DNA of 64,000 nt. It comes from Uloborus plumipes. Lineage: Eukaryota > Arthropoda > Arachnida > Araneae > Uloboridae. The notes beneath the pieces were generated by a model. The model searched no databases. It had not been told where the DNA came from and saw only the letters and a list, made by a program, of their open reading frames with translations. Shown in pieces: positions 1 to 11,721 of the stretch. The DNA lies in assembly GCA_038373865.1 (NCBI GenBank), contig JAXGGA010003936.1, positions 31,172 through 95,171 of the forward strand, in the 5' to 3' direction. A program made the translations under genes and the position numbers. The stretch's first letter is position 1; every line of letters begins with the position of its first letter.

Positions 1-1689
1 AAGTAGTAAAGAAATCAAACAACGGAAGTTCACTGAAGATATTTCAAACTTTTGCATATGCGCTGTGTAATGTTTCTTTCAAGTTCGATAGAATTTTCGG
101 GAAAAAAGCTGCATAGAAAACCAAAGCATTTGCACGCTTTCATATGAATACAAGTTCAACTTTTTCGGTATGCTTCAATTCTATCTTGCTCAATGAAAAC
201 AGAAGAATGAAGCATTAAATATTTTGCAAGCTGAAAAAAGAGAGAGATTTTTTTAATAATTTTATTTATTTTTCTTTATTGATTTTCCTTTATTTTTAAT
301 TTTTATTTCTTTATTGATATTTTTTCTTATTAAGTAAAATTATTTTTCTTTTGTAAATACCAAAATTCAATGTTTACTCATATTAGTTAACAAATTTTTC
401 ACAAACGTCAGCCCATAATTTCTTAAATTTAATATTGTTGAATATGTACAATGTGATGGCATATTTTCAGAAAAAAAAGCAAGTATGCTAACATTTCCAT
501 TCATGTGCAAAGGAGAAATGAAAAAATGAACAAAAACTTCTCGAGCTGAAGACTACAAGCATATTAAAATCCCGCCATTACAATATTATCAAAAAATTAA
601 ATTTGGCTTGGGAACCAGTAATTAATATGTCCCCCCCCCCCCCCACACACACCTTTTTTTTCGAGATGTTTCACTATTGGCAACGGTGAACAATATATCT
701 AAAAAGTATTTAACAGATTCAAAATGATGTTGCATGTTTCACAAATGATGCTGTATTTGCATGCACTGCATATGTTATAAATTTTAGAAAATAATTGTAT
801 TCAACGTCGCCTTTTGTATCTACGCATTTCCTTTCAAGTGAAAGTCCTATTAGTCATCTGAAGGCTATGATTTTAAAAATAGATTGAAACTGTTTACAAT
901 TCTTGATTAGTTTTTAAGTAAGGAACGATGAAATTTCACTCGAATCGGTATCGCCTCAAAATGATTTTTCGCGTGTTCGTGTACATTATTTCAAAGCTGT
1001 TCACATGTAACGTGTAATTCAATGGTGTTCCTTGTATTTGACTTTCGTCGATGCTTGCGACAGGTGGCAAACTTTTCCAAAATATTTTACAAGCAAGAAA
1101 ATATTTATTTCATCTGCTTAAAGTTTTTGCATTTTATTAATGCTTCTAAAGTTTGCCATCATTGCATATTACGAGTATGTTTATGAAGTTTAACAGATGT
1201 ATTGATATTCTTTTTTTGAATTTATTTTGAATCAATCCAAAAGGAATTGTTTAACTTTATTTTATTGGTTTTTGTTTCTGGAATCATCAAATTAGTACAA
1301 AGGACACTTTATACAAATTGTTGTGCAATTTGTTTGTGCAGTTTAAAAAGCATGTCGTAAAATACTTGAAATCGCAATTTGTTTTCTCCCGTTTCGGACT
1401 TAACAACACAGATAAAATCCTTCTTTTATTGCACACTTTTATTGTCACTTATGTGATTTTTTATCTTGGAATTACAGAAGATCTTTTCCTCTTCAAAACA
1501 CAACTAATGTGTGATTGACTGCTAATAACAATTAAGTTAACGCCTAAGTAGTGACTTTTCAAGAAATACGTTATACTTTTTACTTGCTTTTTTACAGAAA
1601 GGATAAAATTAACTTTTCAAGAAGTAGCTGAAGTAACTTCTAGAAATCTTTTTTCTTAAACCATATAACTAATTTCATAGCTTGCAGAG
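1..1689. other. AT-rich intergenic sequence upstream of the receptor gene
   Basis: No gene is supported. The stretch is rich in A and T runs and contains a C tract followed by CA repeats near 631-652. A 60-odd-codon open frame at 1318-1518 lacks an ATG and looks like chance. A pyrimidine stretch ending in CAG near 1599, and another CAG at 1687 just before the receptor ATG, could be splice acceptors if the receptor has a 5' non-coding exon. This cannot be decided from sequence alone. Confidence 0.6.
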
Positions 1690-2814
1690 ATGAAAATTAT
1701 TCCAAACTTCCGAATCGGGGACTTTGACCCATTACAACGAGTTACACGTATTTTATATCTGTGCGGGATTAGTATTCAAAGCAAGCAAAAACATGAAAAT
1801 AAAATCATTATTTTTTTTGGAAGATTTGCATTCCATGTCTGTTGGTTAATGACCTTCAGCATCACCATGTGTTATTTAAGCAAGATGTATGCTAATTACT
1901 CACACTACATCTTCTCTCTGATTACTGAAATGTTAAGCATCAGCACTTGGTGGGCAGTTTTTCTGAACAAAGGTAAATGTTTAGATACTATTCGGGTAGT
2001 GAGGAAAATGGAAAAGACTCTTCATATTCGTTGTTCTTTGAAGATAAATCAATTCTTATTTTGCATGCTTTTCGTAATGCTGATAATTCCAAACTTTATT
2101 TTTTATATACTTCTTTATATTTTTGACCTTCCTGAACCAACATGTGGGTTTGATGTTGCATATTTCACAAATTACGTACCTCTGATATTCACTTACAATT
2201 ACGCCACTTTTGTCATTCAGAAGTTTGTTACGTGGGGTTTTACGTATGCAGTGGCCATTTTCTACAGCTTTCTTTGTATTGAGTTGAATTTAATAGTCAC
2301 TTCACTGATAAAAGACATCGACGGCAAGGAGATTCATTTTGGCCAGAAAAGGAAGTTTGTATATTCCTCCGTAATACTCATCATCAACAAACTTGAAGAT
2401 GCATTTTCTTTAACTGTGCTTTTCATATTGGCAAGTAACTTCATTGAGTTCTTCAAAGTTGTGACTGAATTTCTGTTTCTGGCAGGCATTCACAAATCAC
2501 CACACTTGATAACTTTAGCTGCTGCATCTTTCTTGAGCTCCACTTTAACGTTCGTGGTTGTTATTCTTTCTGCGGATTTGGTTCAGAACAATTGTGTTAT
2601 TTTGAGGAAGTTGATGATGGAGAATGATGACGCGCAGTTTCTTGAAAATGACGAGTTATGCGACACAATAAAAGAAAGCATGATGCTATTAGAAGACAAG
2701 GATAACATCCAACTGACAGCGTGGGGGATGTTTGAAGTCAAACGTAATGTCCTGTTGACTGCAGTGGCTTCTTTTATTTCTTTCAGTGTATTGCTTGGCC
2801 AGATGAAAAATTGA
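1690..2814 (+). CDS. Gustatory-receptor-like seven-helix chemoreceptor (insect-type Gr / 7tm_7 family)
   Basis: A 374-residue open frame with an ATG start. It has about seven hydrophobic segments, near residues 39-60, 70-93, 121-145, 160-205, 236-262, 272-295 and 352-370. Arthropod gustatory receptors are ligand-gated cation channels of sensory-neuron plasma membranes, usually 350-450 residues. The strongest family clue is the C-terminal end: LTAWGMFEVKRN (342-353) followed by the last hydrophobic helix and LLGQ (368-371). This matches the layout of the last helix in chelicerate and insect receptors, although the classic TYhhhhhQF motif is not kept exactly. Charged loops separate the helices, including a long acidic one at 310-339. 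The frame is intact, so the gene may be functional. A polyadenylation signal lies at 2978-2983. No second receptor gene is seen next to it. The ligand cannot be inferred. A lineage-specific multipass protein of another family is the main alternative. Confidence 0.72.
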   Translation: MKIIPNFRIGDFDPLQRVTRILYLCGISIQSKQKHENKIIIFFGRFAFHVCWLMTFSITMCYLSKMYANYSHYIFSLITEMLSISTWWAVFLNKGKCLDTIRVVRKMEKTLHIRCSLKINQFLFCMLFVMLIIPNFIFYILLYIFDLPEPTCGFDVAYFTNYVPLIFTYNYATFVIQKFVTWGFTYAVAIFYSFLCIELNLIVTSLIKDIDGKEIHFGQKRKFVYSSVILIINKLEDAFSLTVLFILASNFIEFFKVVTEFLFLAGIHKSPHLITLAAASFLSSTLTFVVVILSADLVQNNCVILRKLMMENDDAQFLENDELCDTIKESMMLLEDKDNIQLTAWGMFEVKRNVLLTAVASFISFSVLLGQMKN

Positions 2815-2977
2815 ATCTTCTCAAACTCGTGATTAACTTGATATTCTCGAACTTGATGTGTAATTTCACTTTACATTATTCGGAAACTTTTAAACGCTTG
2901 TCTTTTTATTGATTCGGAACTTGTGCGTTTAAAATTTTCTTCCTGTTTTCACAAGCAATGTTTAGAAGAATAATTGA

Positions 2978-2983
2978 AATAAA
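2978..2983 (+). terminator. Polyadenylation signal of the receptor gene
   Basis: AATAAA lies about 165 bases after the stop codon of the receptor-like gene, in an AT-rich 3' flank. The position suits a short 3' UTR. The motif is common by chance in DNA of this composition. Confidence 0.45.
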
Positions 2984-3223
2984 AATGCTTAAATTTGGAG
3001 TTCCATTGAAGTTTTATATTTTAAGATCTGAGCGTGCTTTTTTATGCAGATAAAATTGTGGAGTTCTGACTGTGGAAACATTGTTGCACAAAAGATAAAT
3101 GGACAGTTCGTCTGAAGAGAGATATTACGCACTTAACTGTTTTGTTCAAATCACCGTTTGGGTGTTACAAAAGAATCCCCCCTCCAACTCCTTCTTCTGA
3201 TTTGGCCCTCTGCCGCTAGAGAG

Positions 3224-3950
3224 CAGTGGCGTAACCAGCAAATATATTTAGGGGGTTGGGGATCTAGAAAAAAATTTCCATTTTTGAGATTGTAGTCCTG
3301 AAAACGCATCGTTAGGCTCTCTCTAGTGATGCCAGAGGGAAAAACGGTTTGGGGGAATTTCACGAAAGATTTTAGAAACCGAAGTTTTATAAACGTAATT
3401 ATAGACCATATTTGTTTACTAAAGGGTAAAGGATTAGGCTTGAAGGCTAGACACATATGGAAACATATGGATACTCTTATGGAAACATATGGAAGAAGAA
3501 ATTCTAAAATATGATGTTAGGAGGAGAGGTTTAAAGACTCTGCCTTAAATTTTTTGAAACATTTGTTTTTTTATTTACAGATTTCATATGAGAGCAACCT
3601 TTTCACTTAAATTAAAGAGGAGTGCATGCTAAGCTCCTTTTCCCAATTATCGTTTCATAAACAACATTTTTGACCGTCTTGGATGATACCAGAAAAAAGA
3701 GGATTGGGCTCATGCCCGAAAATTTTTCGAAATTGGCGTCTTACGGATGCAATTGTAGACCTTATTTAGTAACTATAAAAAAGCCTGGCGCAAAAAGAAA
3801 CTTAGAATTGGTTATACAAGCGCGCGACACAAACCAATTCTACCACACGTTACAGCTACATAGGATGTGGAGGACTTCAAAAATTATTTGCAAGACATTG
3901 AAAAATGCTTTAATAATTTTCACATTTCAACTCAAATAATTGGTTTTATA
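3224..3950. repeat. Two diverged copies of an interspersed repeat
   Basis: The block begins with CAGTGGCGTA (3224), the same terminus as the hAT-type MITE at 17312-17490. The piece around 3326-3410 recurs in altered form around 3684-3768, with similar phrasing such as GAAACCGAAGTTTTATAAACG against GAAATTGGCGTCTTACGGATG and a shared AATTGTAGACC-like end. Open frames here (for example 3326-3514 and 3670-3939) are repeat-derived and have no recognisable domains. Confidence 0.45.
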
Positions 3951-5145
3951 TTTCAAACACGTGTGGTGTTTGGAAAACGCACAGTCAAGCAAACGCTCTC
4001 TTTTTCTCTGTAGATCAAAATAAAAAGTAGATGTTTGGTGCATTTCGTTTTTTTACTCTCATTCTTGCTGTCATAATTTAAAATTATCATTTATACAAAC
4101 ACAAAATGAAAACAAAAGTCAAAAATCTTGATCCGGATTATCCGAAGATCAGGAACAACGATGGCCGAATAAACGAGAATGTGCTATCGTTGACCTCCCC
4201 TTTCTTCCTTTCCTTAATTTAATAATATTTTCGTTTGCAGCGTCGGGGAAAACAGAATGTCAGCGAACGCCCAATCCTTGAAAGTCTCATGCAGTAATTG
4301 AGAAAGAAGAGGAATTGAGGAGAAATGTAATGACTGAAAGAAGAAAAACGAAAAACCTTACAATTCGGCAAAATCATTATTGGTAGAAATATCAGTAAAA
4401 GGTACTTTCCACAAATAAATTAAAAATAAGAAGAAAAGATTTTTTTTTTCACCTCGAATTCAAAATATGTTTTTCTTAATAACGAATTACCATACGTGTG
4501 TGTGTATGTGTGTGTATGTGTTACGACCCTAGACGTTGGCAGACTGCCAATCTGAAACAGGGACTACGCGAAGTTTCATTTCCAAAATTAAAACATATAA
4601 TAATTTGTCGTTGCTCAAAAAGGAAAAAAAAAGTTAAATGACAAGTGATAAATTCCCCCTCCTCCCCCCCCCTTCCTGCTTTCTCTCCCTCCAGCAATGT
4701 TAAACTCCCTCCCAATATAAATTCCTATACTGGAGTCACCTACATTTATACTTCTGTTTTGGAGTTAGACAGAGTCTATGAGTACTGTATAGAAATGTAG
4801 CATTATACACTACCTTACAATTCAGTGTCCCCCCCTACCTACCACTATACGTGGTTAGACGGGACTCTGAAGACAGCGTAGTTTCTTTTTATCCAGACCA
4901 GCAGCCGAACAAGCCCTGATTCAGCAACCTCCAGAAATAGTGACTTGGAATGGGAATTTGTAACCACGACGAATTTTCCGGTATTGCACTAGGGTAGATT
5001 ATTAAACAATCCGCATAAGAACAATTTAAATAATAAATTAGACCCTTAAGGAAAAATGGAAAAATATAATGACATAAACTGAGGGGAATTAGAAGTAGCC
5101 GAGGTTTGTTACAGATGGCAATTGCTCACTTAAGACCGCATCTTC
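3951..5145. other. Non-coding stretch with simple repeats
   Basis: No gene is seen. It contains a TG-rich microsatellite at about 4497-4520, C tracts near 4661-4671 and 4829-4836, and degenerate interspersed-repeat sequence around 4800-4990. The open frame on the minus strand at 4521-4715 is low-complexity. Confidence 0.5.
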
Positions 5146-5295
5146 AATTCTGTACCTCAGAACCAGACTAACGTAAGTCCATTTTCGTCATTTTTCGGTA
5201 GAGGCGAAAAACGATTGTCGAATACATCGTTTTTCCCCTCTACTGAAAAATGACGAAAATGGACTTACGTTAGTCTGGTTCTGAGGTACAGAATT
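5146..5295. mobile_element. Fold-back MITE, family A, copy 1
   Basis: A near-perfect 150-bp palindrome: arms 5146-5215 and 5226-5295 with a 10-base loop TGTCGAATAC. The terminus is AATTCTGTACCTCAGAACCA. The same element recurs at 54961-55108 with its loop reverse-complemented, and as a longer 254-bp version at 26286-26539. It has no coding capacity. Mobility is inferred from the dispersed copies. Confidence 0.85.
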
Positions 5296-5771
5296 GTACA
5301 ATAAACTAACTTCTTTGAGTTTCATTATTTGTCACCTTCAGCTCAAAAAGACACTTTCATTTTTCAAAAAAAAAAAAAAAAAAAAACATTCCGAACAAGT
5401 TCTCTTACTTTTTCCAAAATTAATGGCGTTATTTTGATCGAAACTGTGTTTTAAATTTGAATATCTAGTTTTGTTTTTTAACTCCTCAATAGCTAAATTT
5501 TTGTTGAGAAAAAATATGTAACATCTTTTAAAATTTTGTTAGACTTTTTGTTTCTTTGTTTTGAACCATTTAGATTTTTTTCGCTCTTCAGTTATTTATA
5601 TTTGTCTTCAAGACTTAATACTACAGAAAACAATTTAAAAATCTGCTGATACGTAAAAGCGAAGATACGCTTTAATCACTCAAGAAAAAGTAATTGAATA
5701 AACTTTAGTATGCCACAGAAAATCTTAGTTAAACTCCTGTCTTGAAGCGACTTCTTACCAATAGTTCTCAC
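5296..5771. other. AT-rich spacer with a poly-A run
   Basis: No gene is seen. A poly-A run of about 20 lies near 5365-5386. The rest is AT-rich and featureless. Confidence 0.5.
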
Positions 5772-5783
5772 ACTTATTGTTTT
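5772..5783 (+). repeat. Target-site duplication of the LINE, left copy
   Basis: ACTTATTGTTTT, identical to 6136-6147 on the far side of the poly-A tail. Confidence 0.8.
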
Positions 5784-6136
5784 TTAGAGATAAATCAATC
5801 CAAGTGAAACACCAGCTTTGTGAAATAAATACAAGTCGACCAATAACAAAAACTATAACCAGACTGAGAACCGGCCATCACAGGGGCATGAAGATTGATG
5901 GAGAGGGTAGAAGGGTGTATAGAAACTGTTGCAATTGCCCAGATACACAGCTTACACCTTGTCATATCTTTGAGTGTCCAGCAATAAGTGCGAACCTGAG
6001 AGAAATTGGTGTATTGCCGTCACTTGTAGACCTTTATGACGATAACATCCAACAAATCGCAAAAGCAGTTATAAGGATCCATGGAGTTATTTAGTTCGGC
6101 TAAGTCATAGACACGACCAAAAAAAAAAAAAAAAAA
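5784..6136 (+). mobile_element. 5'-truncated LINE (non-LTR retrotransposon) 3' end, flanked by target-site duplication
   Basis: An open frame running to a stop at 6094 encodes the C-terminal tail of a retrotransposon ORF2 protein. It includes TRLRTGHHRGMKI, then a Cys/His knuckle-like stretch (NCCNCPDT then TPCHIFECPA), a layout typical of the region after RNase H in arthropod Jockey-like elements. A short 3' UTR ends in an 18-base poly-A (6119-6136). The 12-base ACTTATTGTTTT occurs at 5772-5783 just before the LINE sequence and again at 6136-6147 just after the tail. That is a target-site duplication from target-primed reverse transcription. The copy is 5' truncated, since reverse transcriptase and endonuclease are absent, and so cannot move by itself. 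Confidence 0.85.
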
Positions 6137-6613
6137 CTTATTGTTTTACAATAATCCATAACCACGCTTGAATAATATTTCATTTTCATAAGATGTGAAA
6201 AGTAAACTTTAAATAACAAGACAAGGATGTCGTTATGGAACATGAAAGAATGTACTAATATTTTGTTATCAGGAATAATAATTCAAAAAACGATGTATTG
6301 TCAAAGCAATTTTAATCAATTTTATGGGCGATTCTCTGTAAACTCGTAATTGGCTGTCCGGACCGAGTATTTTAAAAATAAGAAAGTGTAATAAAGTAAT
6401 TCGCCCCTTGGTAAAGTCCCTTGGCTGTCCCAATCCTATGGTCTAACACTTACAGGCAATATTTCTAAAAACCTATTAACACTACATAAATTTGGCAATT
6501 AATATATAAAAATAGAATGATGCAACTATATCTTTTTTATGAAATAAGGTCTAATTACGTATTTCTAAAACTTAAAATTGTCATGTAAATTCTATCCGGA
6601 GTTTTTTCAAACA

Positions 6614-7001
6614 GTCCCCTGCCACAAATTCAAAGCTCCAATGGAGAAAATCTGTTACTTTTGCAACTGTTTCTTAGCATGAAGTTTAAAGTAATCAGTG
6701 TGAATTTGCTGAAATTGGCGAGAGCGGTAATGAAACGCTACTTTGCTTAGTTTCAGAGCCATATTTGTGATGAAAGTATGCATCTGGGTCGTTGCGAAAA
6801 GTCCTCTAGGAAGAGATTTTTTTAATGTTCATTAGTTTAATTATGAAGCATATTAGTTATTATGTCCATTATTTGTGTCTACAAGTATGGGTAGTTTCGT
6901 AACAAATTATGTTCCATTAGTTTGGCAGATATACAGCAACAAAGTACAAATACACAGTCACCTGACTCAGTCCCCTGCCTAGTTATACCAGGCAGGGGAC
7001 T
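6614..7001. repeat. Possible small inverted-terminal element with a terminal hairpin
   Basis: AGTCCCCTGCC occurs at the left (near 6614), and its reverse complement closes the block at about 6990-7001. Close to the right end AGTCCCCTGCCT (6969-6980) pairs with 6990-7001 as a 12-bp stem with a 9-base loop. No coding is seen. The element boundaries are inference. Confidence 0.4.
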
Positions 7002-7348
7002 TACCCCCATCATGATTTATCAGAAAAACGCAAACTTTAATTGACCCTCTTTCGAAACAAAGTAATAGATTCGTTTCCAGAGCAATAGTATTGTAATCAT
7101 ACGAACATTTCAGAAACACATGGCCGATATCGTCGTTCTTAACAAAAAATTGGACTTTCAAGACTCCGTGAATGAAAAGACGAGACTTCACTTATCCATT
7201 TCTAAAAACATCAGGGGACATGGTAGTCCTTATGAGGTTGAAGCTATTCCATTGTATACTGGGGTGAAATAACGGGATTCTACTGTGCAAGTAAAAATAA
7301 ATAAATTAATTAACTATTCGGATTTTTATGTCTAAGGGCCATTCCACG

Positions 7349-10300
7349 GTGACTGACGTTACAATTTGACTACATTTTTACACTTTAAATTCAGCTCTGT
7401 CTTGGAATTAAGTTTTTTACTGGCAAAATTGGTCTAAAATATCTTGATATGGTGCATTTATACCTCCATACATGAAGTTAGACATGAGGAACTTTTTTTG
7501 TGGGAAATTAAGCGGAATAAAAAAATGTGACTAACGTTAAACAGCAGAGACATTGAAAAAATTGACTTATGTTTAATTTGAAATCCTCTTCAAACTAAAA
7601 ACATAAAAACTAAATAGCTTTTTTCCCCTTAAAACAGAGATCTTAGAATTTGAAAATACCTTGCTTCATCGAAAAAAACTTTAAAACGGAAAGTATGGAA
7701 ATTATTTTGTACCCGTGACTAATGTAACTAAGATTTTGTGACTGATGTTACGTCTACGAAAGATGAGTGCAACAATAAATTATTTTTGGTTGAAAATAAA
7801 AATAGCACTTTTTTTGTTTAAAATTGTAAAATTATACTTAAATCACAAGAAAAGTGCATTCATAAAGTTTTAAAAGTCACATTTTTAATGTAATTTCATG
7901 AAATTAAAGTTATAATGCGCCTTTTATTTTTCTAGTGCGTTAAGTTTCTGCATAGTATTTTATTGTGAATAACAAATTTCATTCATAATTTCAGGCCAGT
8001 TTCAACTATTTTACTGCTCAAAACTTTACACTAACTAGCTAATTATACTTTAGAGTACCACCAACTTCTCCTCATAAAATTAACCAGTAATAAATAAAAT
8101 TAACATTCCACAAGAGCCTTTTCCCTGCTGCAGATTTCCATTTTAGAACATAATCTGTTGAATTAGACTTTGAAAAAGAGTTTTGAACTTCTGGTGATTC
8201 AAGCTATTACTGGAAAAAAAGTGTTGCTGTTGATTACCTGCTCCAGCTTCTGATTTATTAAAAAATATTACTCAAATATAACTATGGATAACACAACTGC
8301 AAATCCGGTGGTGATAGCTATAACATTTTCACATTTCTTGAAGTGCAGTAATATAAATAAAGAATAAAATGCTCTCGTGAATGAAACATTTTTGTTACAA
8401 AAAAAATCGTCTGCCAATAATAATAATAATAATAAATAAAATAAAACAAATGAATAGATAAACAAAAAATAGTCTGCACAGTCAGTCATTTTTTTTCTGA
8501 GCCTGCATTTCCGTCATGTTTGCGGAGTCAGAGTCGGAATCAGAGTCCTCACAGAAGATTACTCAGAAAAGTACTTTACAAATATTATTTATCAAAACAA
8601 TTTTCTTACAAAGTTAGTTTGAAGGAAATCCGACTTTAAGCTCAGGATCAACATTCAACTTAAATTCCCCGTAGGCGCTAATTTTAATTTTTTTTCTGAA
8701 CGGTTCAATATTGAACGAAAAATGGTTCAAATCAAAAAGCGAAATATGGGAATGAGCCTCTCCGAGATCTTTCAAACAAAAAAAAGTTTATTCCATTCGG
8801 ACGGTTCACTCAAAAGTTATTAGGTGGGAAAAGGTTGCTTGAACGGTTCAATGTTGAACGAAAAAATGTTCAAATTGAAAATTTAAATACGGTAATGAAG
8901 TATCCTTGCTGATATCCTTCGAACAAAAAAAAAGTTTATTTAAATCGGACTGTTCACTCAAAAGTTATTAGGGGTGACAGCTTGCTTGAGCGGTTCAATG
9001 TTGAACGAAAAATTGTTCAAATCGGAAATGTAAATACGGGAATGAAGTATCCTTGATAAGATCTTTCGAACAAAAAAAAGTTTGTTCAAATCGGACTGTT
9101 CACTCAAAAGTTAGCATCGCGGGACAGGTTGTTTGAACGGTTCAAAGTTGAACCAAAAATTGTTCAAATCGAAAAATCAAATATGGGAATGAGCTGTACT
9201 CGCCGAGATCTTTCCAACAAAAAAAAGTTTGTCCAAATCGGAATGTTCATTCAAAAGTTATTAGGGGGGGGGGGGACAGACAGACCGACCGACCGACCGA
9301 CACACAAATTCCCCATCTCAGTACCCTACTTTCAAATTTTTAATTTTTCGATATTCATTTTACCTTTTTGTTTCTTTTTGACTTTTTTTTTTCGGACTTG
9401 TCGATATTTGTTTAATTTGGCGATATTTTTTGGACTTTACGATATTTTTTAGATGCATTAAGCCACTTTTAATACATTTTTCGTCTTTCTTTTATTTTTA
9501 ACGGGAAAGTAGGCTAAAAAAAGGGGGGGGGGGGTCAGGTGCTATTTGAAACCGAGCTCTACATTTTCATCTATTGTGCTCTACATTTTCTTCTATTTCT
9601 TTTCCTAATTTATCTTTTTATTTAGCTTGATTCTAAACTTACTTATGAAACTTAGGTAGGTGATAACTTCAAAAACATTTTCTCTATCTTTTATCCTGTT
9701 CATTTTATCATGCACCTTGTTTTTCATTAACTAATCTTCATATTTTCCGTAATTTTAGATTTCTCTCACCTTTTGTGTTTCTTTTTTGCAGCAGTAAGTG
9801 CCATTTGAGTAGTTTGTTTAAAATATCTTAGTGGAAAGAGAAATATGACTGATGTTACATATTTTAAACTGGTTTTAAATATATAAATTCAACTACTTTT
9901 AAATATTTAAGTGAAGAATATTCAAAATATCTTCATAAAGGAAGAGAATATGACTTGTTATAATCTTGGGTTTAGTTTTGATTAAGCAAAACAAACTTTT
10001 AAGCAATTTTGTGACGGACGTTACATGAATGTGAGGCCTAATTTATAAAAATTGTTTACAAAATAATTATTACAGTTAAAAGTTTCTTTGTTGACCTAAT
10101 CTATTTATTCATAAACTACATTTTAATAAAAAATAAGATTGTAGACATACCAGTTGATTTCATAAGTAAAAAAACATATATGAACTTTCAGTACCTCTAA
10201 TACAAGAAAACGTGTGCACTAGATGCTGTTGTCAAAACTTCCCTATAAAACTTACAAGAACTGAGTTTTTAAACCTTTTTAGCGTAATTTTATGGAAATT

Positions 10301-10392
10301 CATTCTTTTTTTCATCATATGAAATCAAAAAATTATTGGTACATTGAAATTTTATTTTTGGTGTGATGTCTCCAGTTTCGTGGAATTGCTCC
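7349..10392. mobile_element. ~3 kb non-coding element with a recurrent 15-mer
   Basis: The block opens near GGCCATTCCACGGTGAC and closes with CGTGGAATTGCTCC, an imperfect inverted match. Inside, the 15-mer GTGACTGACGTTACA or a close variant occurs in the same orientation at 7349, 7527, 7715, 7738, 9845 and 10011, clustered toward both ends as transposase-binding subterminal repeats often are. No transposase frame is seen. A four-unit tandem array sits in the middle. The outer boundaries and the superfamily are uncertain. Confidence 0.4.
8697..9300 (+). repeat. Tandem array of four ~143-147 bp units ending in a GACC microsatellite
   Basis: Units start at the phrase CGGTTCAATGTTGAACG at 8701, 8844, 8991 and 9138 (spacings 143, 147, 147). 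Each unit also carries GTTCAAATC, a run of A, GTTTATT and TTCACTCAAAAGTTA. The array ends in a G run and a (GACC)n-like tract at about 9268-9303. The frame 9129-9452 overlaps it and is not a gene. Confidence 0.85.
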
Positions 10393-11721
10393 TAATATGT
10401 TTCAAATTAGTAAATGCATACTTACTATGTGGTTTAAGTTTGTTGGTTGTTGATTCTTTGCTTCATAAATATAGCTTGCTAACTGTTCGCTAGCGTATCA
10501 TATATGTGTCTTATAAACTTGAATGGAGCCTAGCAAAGAATTAGGCAAAGAAGAAAAAATAAGTCCAAATTTCAAAATGTCAGATGAAAAATTATTCGTA
10601 AGAGCTCGGAGGTGGGGGGGGGGGGCGTTGCAATGTCTGGCACTGGGGCTTATGAACTGATGTTTGCAGGGCCGCCGAAAGCCAAGGATGTCCCCTAGTC
10701 AGGTTGGTCACAGGTTCCCCCTCACCACATAAATCGTACATAACTTTTACTACTCCGATTCTGAGCTGGACCCTAACAAGAGTCGGAACACTAGGTCCGA
10801 ATATGCTGACATGGTTTCTCGTCGGCCTTGGATGCGGGGGTCTGCTGGTGTCCAAAGGACGTTTTCGCTTTCGATCGGTTAACCGGTGACTATATTATTC
10901 GAGCGCTTTTGCACAGGTGAACATTCTCCCCAGCGGGATTGAGCACCCCCCTCAAATTTTACGGAACATTCTTCCAGAGCGAGACATTCCAAAATGAGGA
11001 AAACCCCGATGAAAACCAAGAGAGCCCCGAACTTAAATTTTTGGGAGGGGGAAAAATACATTTGCCGAATGAAGTTCCAATTTTATCGAATTATAAAATA
11101 CAAGCATGCACATTGTACACATGTCGTACATTCATAGCATTTAGTGAGAAAAAGCATTAGGCATCTTTTAAAAAACAATTTTAAAAACTAAAAAAGAACA
11201 AATAGTCTCAATGTTGCAATTTATTTTCTTCAAATTGCCGAATCGTCAACAAAATGTGCCGAATACGAAAATTATTGGGAAGTCACAGTGACCTCCAGTG
11301 ACCTCCCATCTGGGCGCTCCTGATGAAAACCAACTTCCCTAAAAGTTTTCAATGGCACAGTCTGCGCCCCCCGCCCTTGCGTGCGTGGGCACTCCAGTGG
11401 TTGGCCAAAGTTAACTGACCGGTCTATTTTCTATTATTCTATTCTAACGCATTCTAACATGTCTATGCAAAATTGCGTTGCCAGCGCAGAGTTCCCGCTG
11501 TAGCCCGCCAATTTCGTCTGCGTGAATGTATTTAGGAGACTCCCTTTTGCGCACAAAATCACAGGTGTGCTTGCCCAGCTTATGCAAAATGAGTGAATCC
11601 TCAAACTGAGAAGCTTATTTAGAGGCGTTTCCAGGCCACCTTCCCGAATTCAGCATTGCTGTCGAATCGTGCTGCAGAGTCGTTAGAATTTTCCATTTTG
11701 GAATAATCGAGTTTTGGGTGC
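10393..11721. other. Repeat-rich upstream region of the SANT-like gene
   Basis: A G run at 10615-10625 begins a GC-richer interspersed repeat (about 10600-10890). More repeat-like sequence with C and G tracts follows to about 11400. From about 11460 the DNA may be promoter or 5' UTR of the four-exon gene: it is moderately GC-rich and contains two short upstream ATGs near 11581-11592, each followed quickly by a stop. No TATA box is convincing. Open frames at 10592-11160 lie on both strands of the repeat and are not supported. Confidence 0.4.

Noticed and set aside
1318..1518. Upstream 66-codon frame as a first receptor exon
   Set aside because: It starts at a non-ATG codon, ends in a stop before the receptor, and shows no convincing donor.
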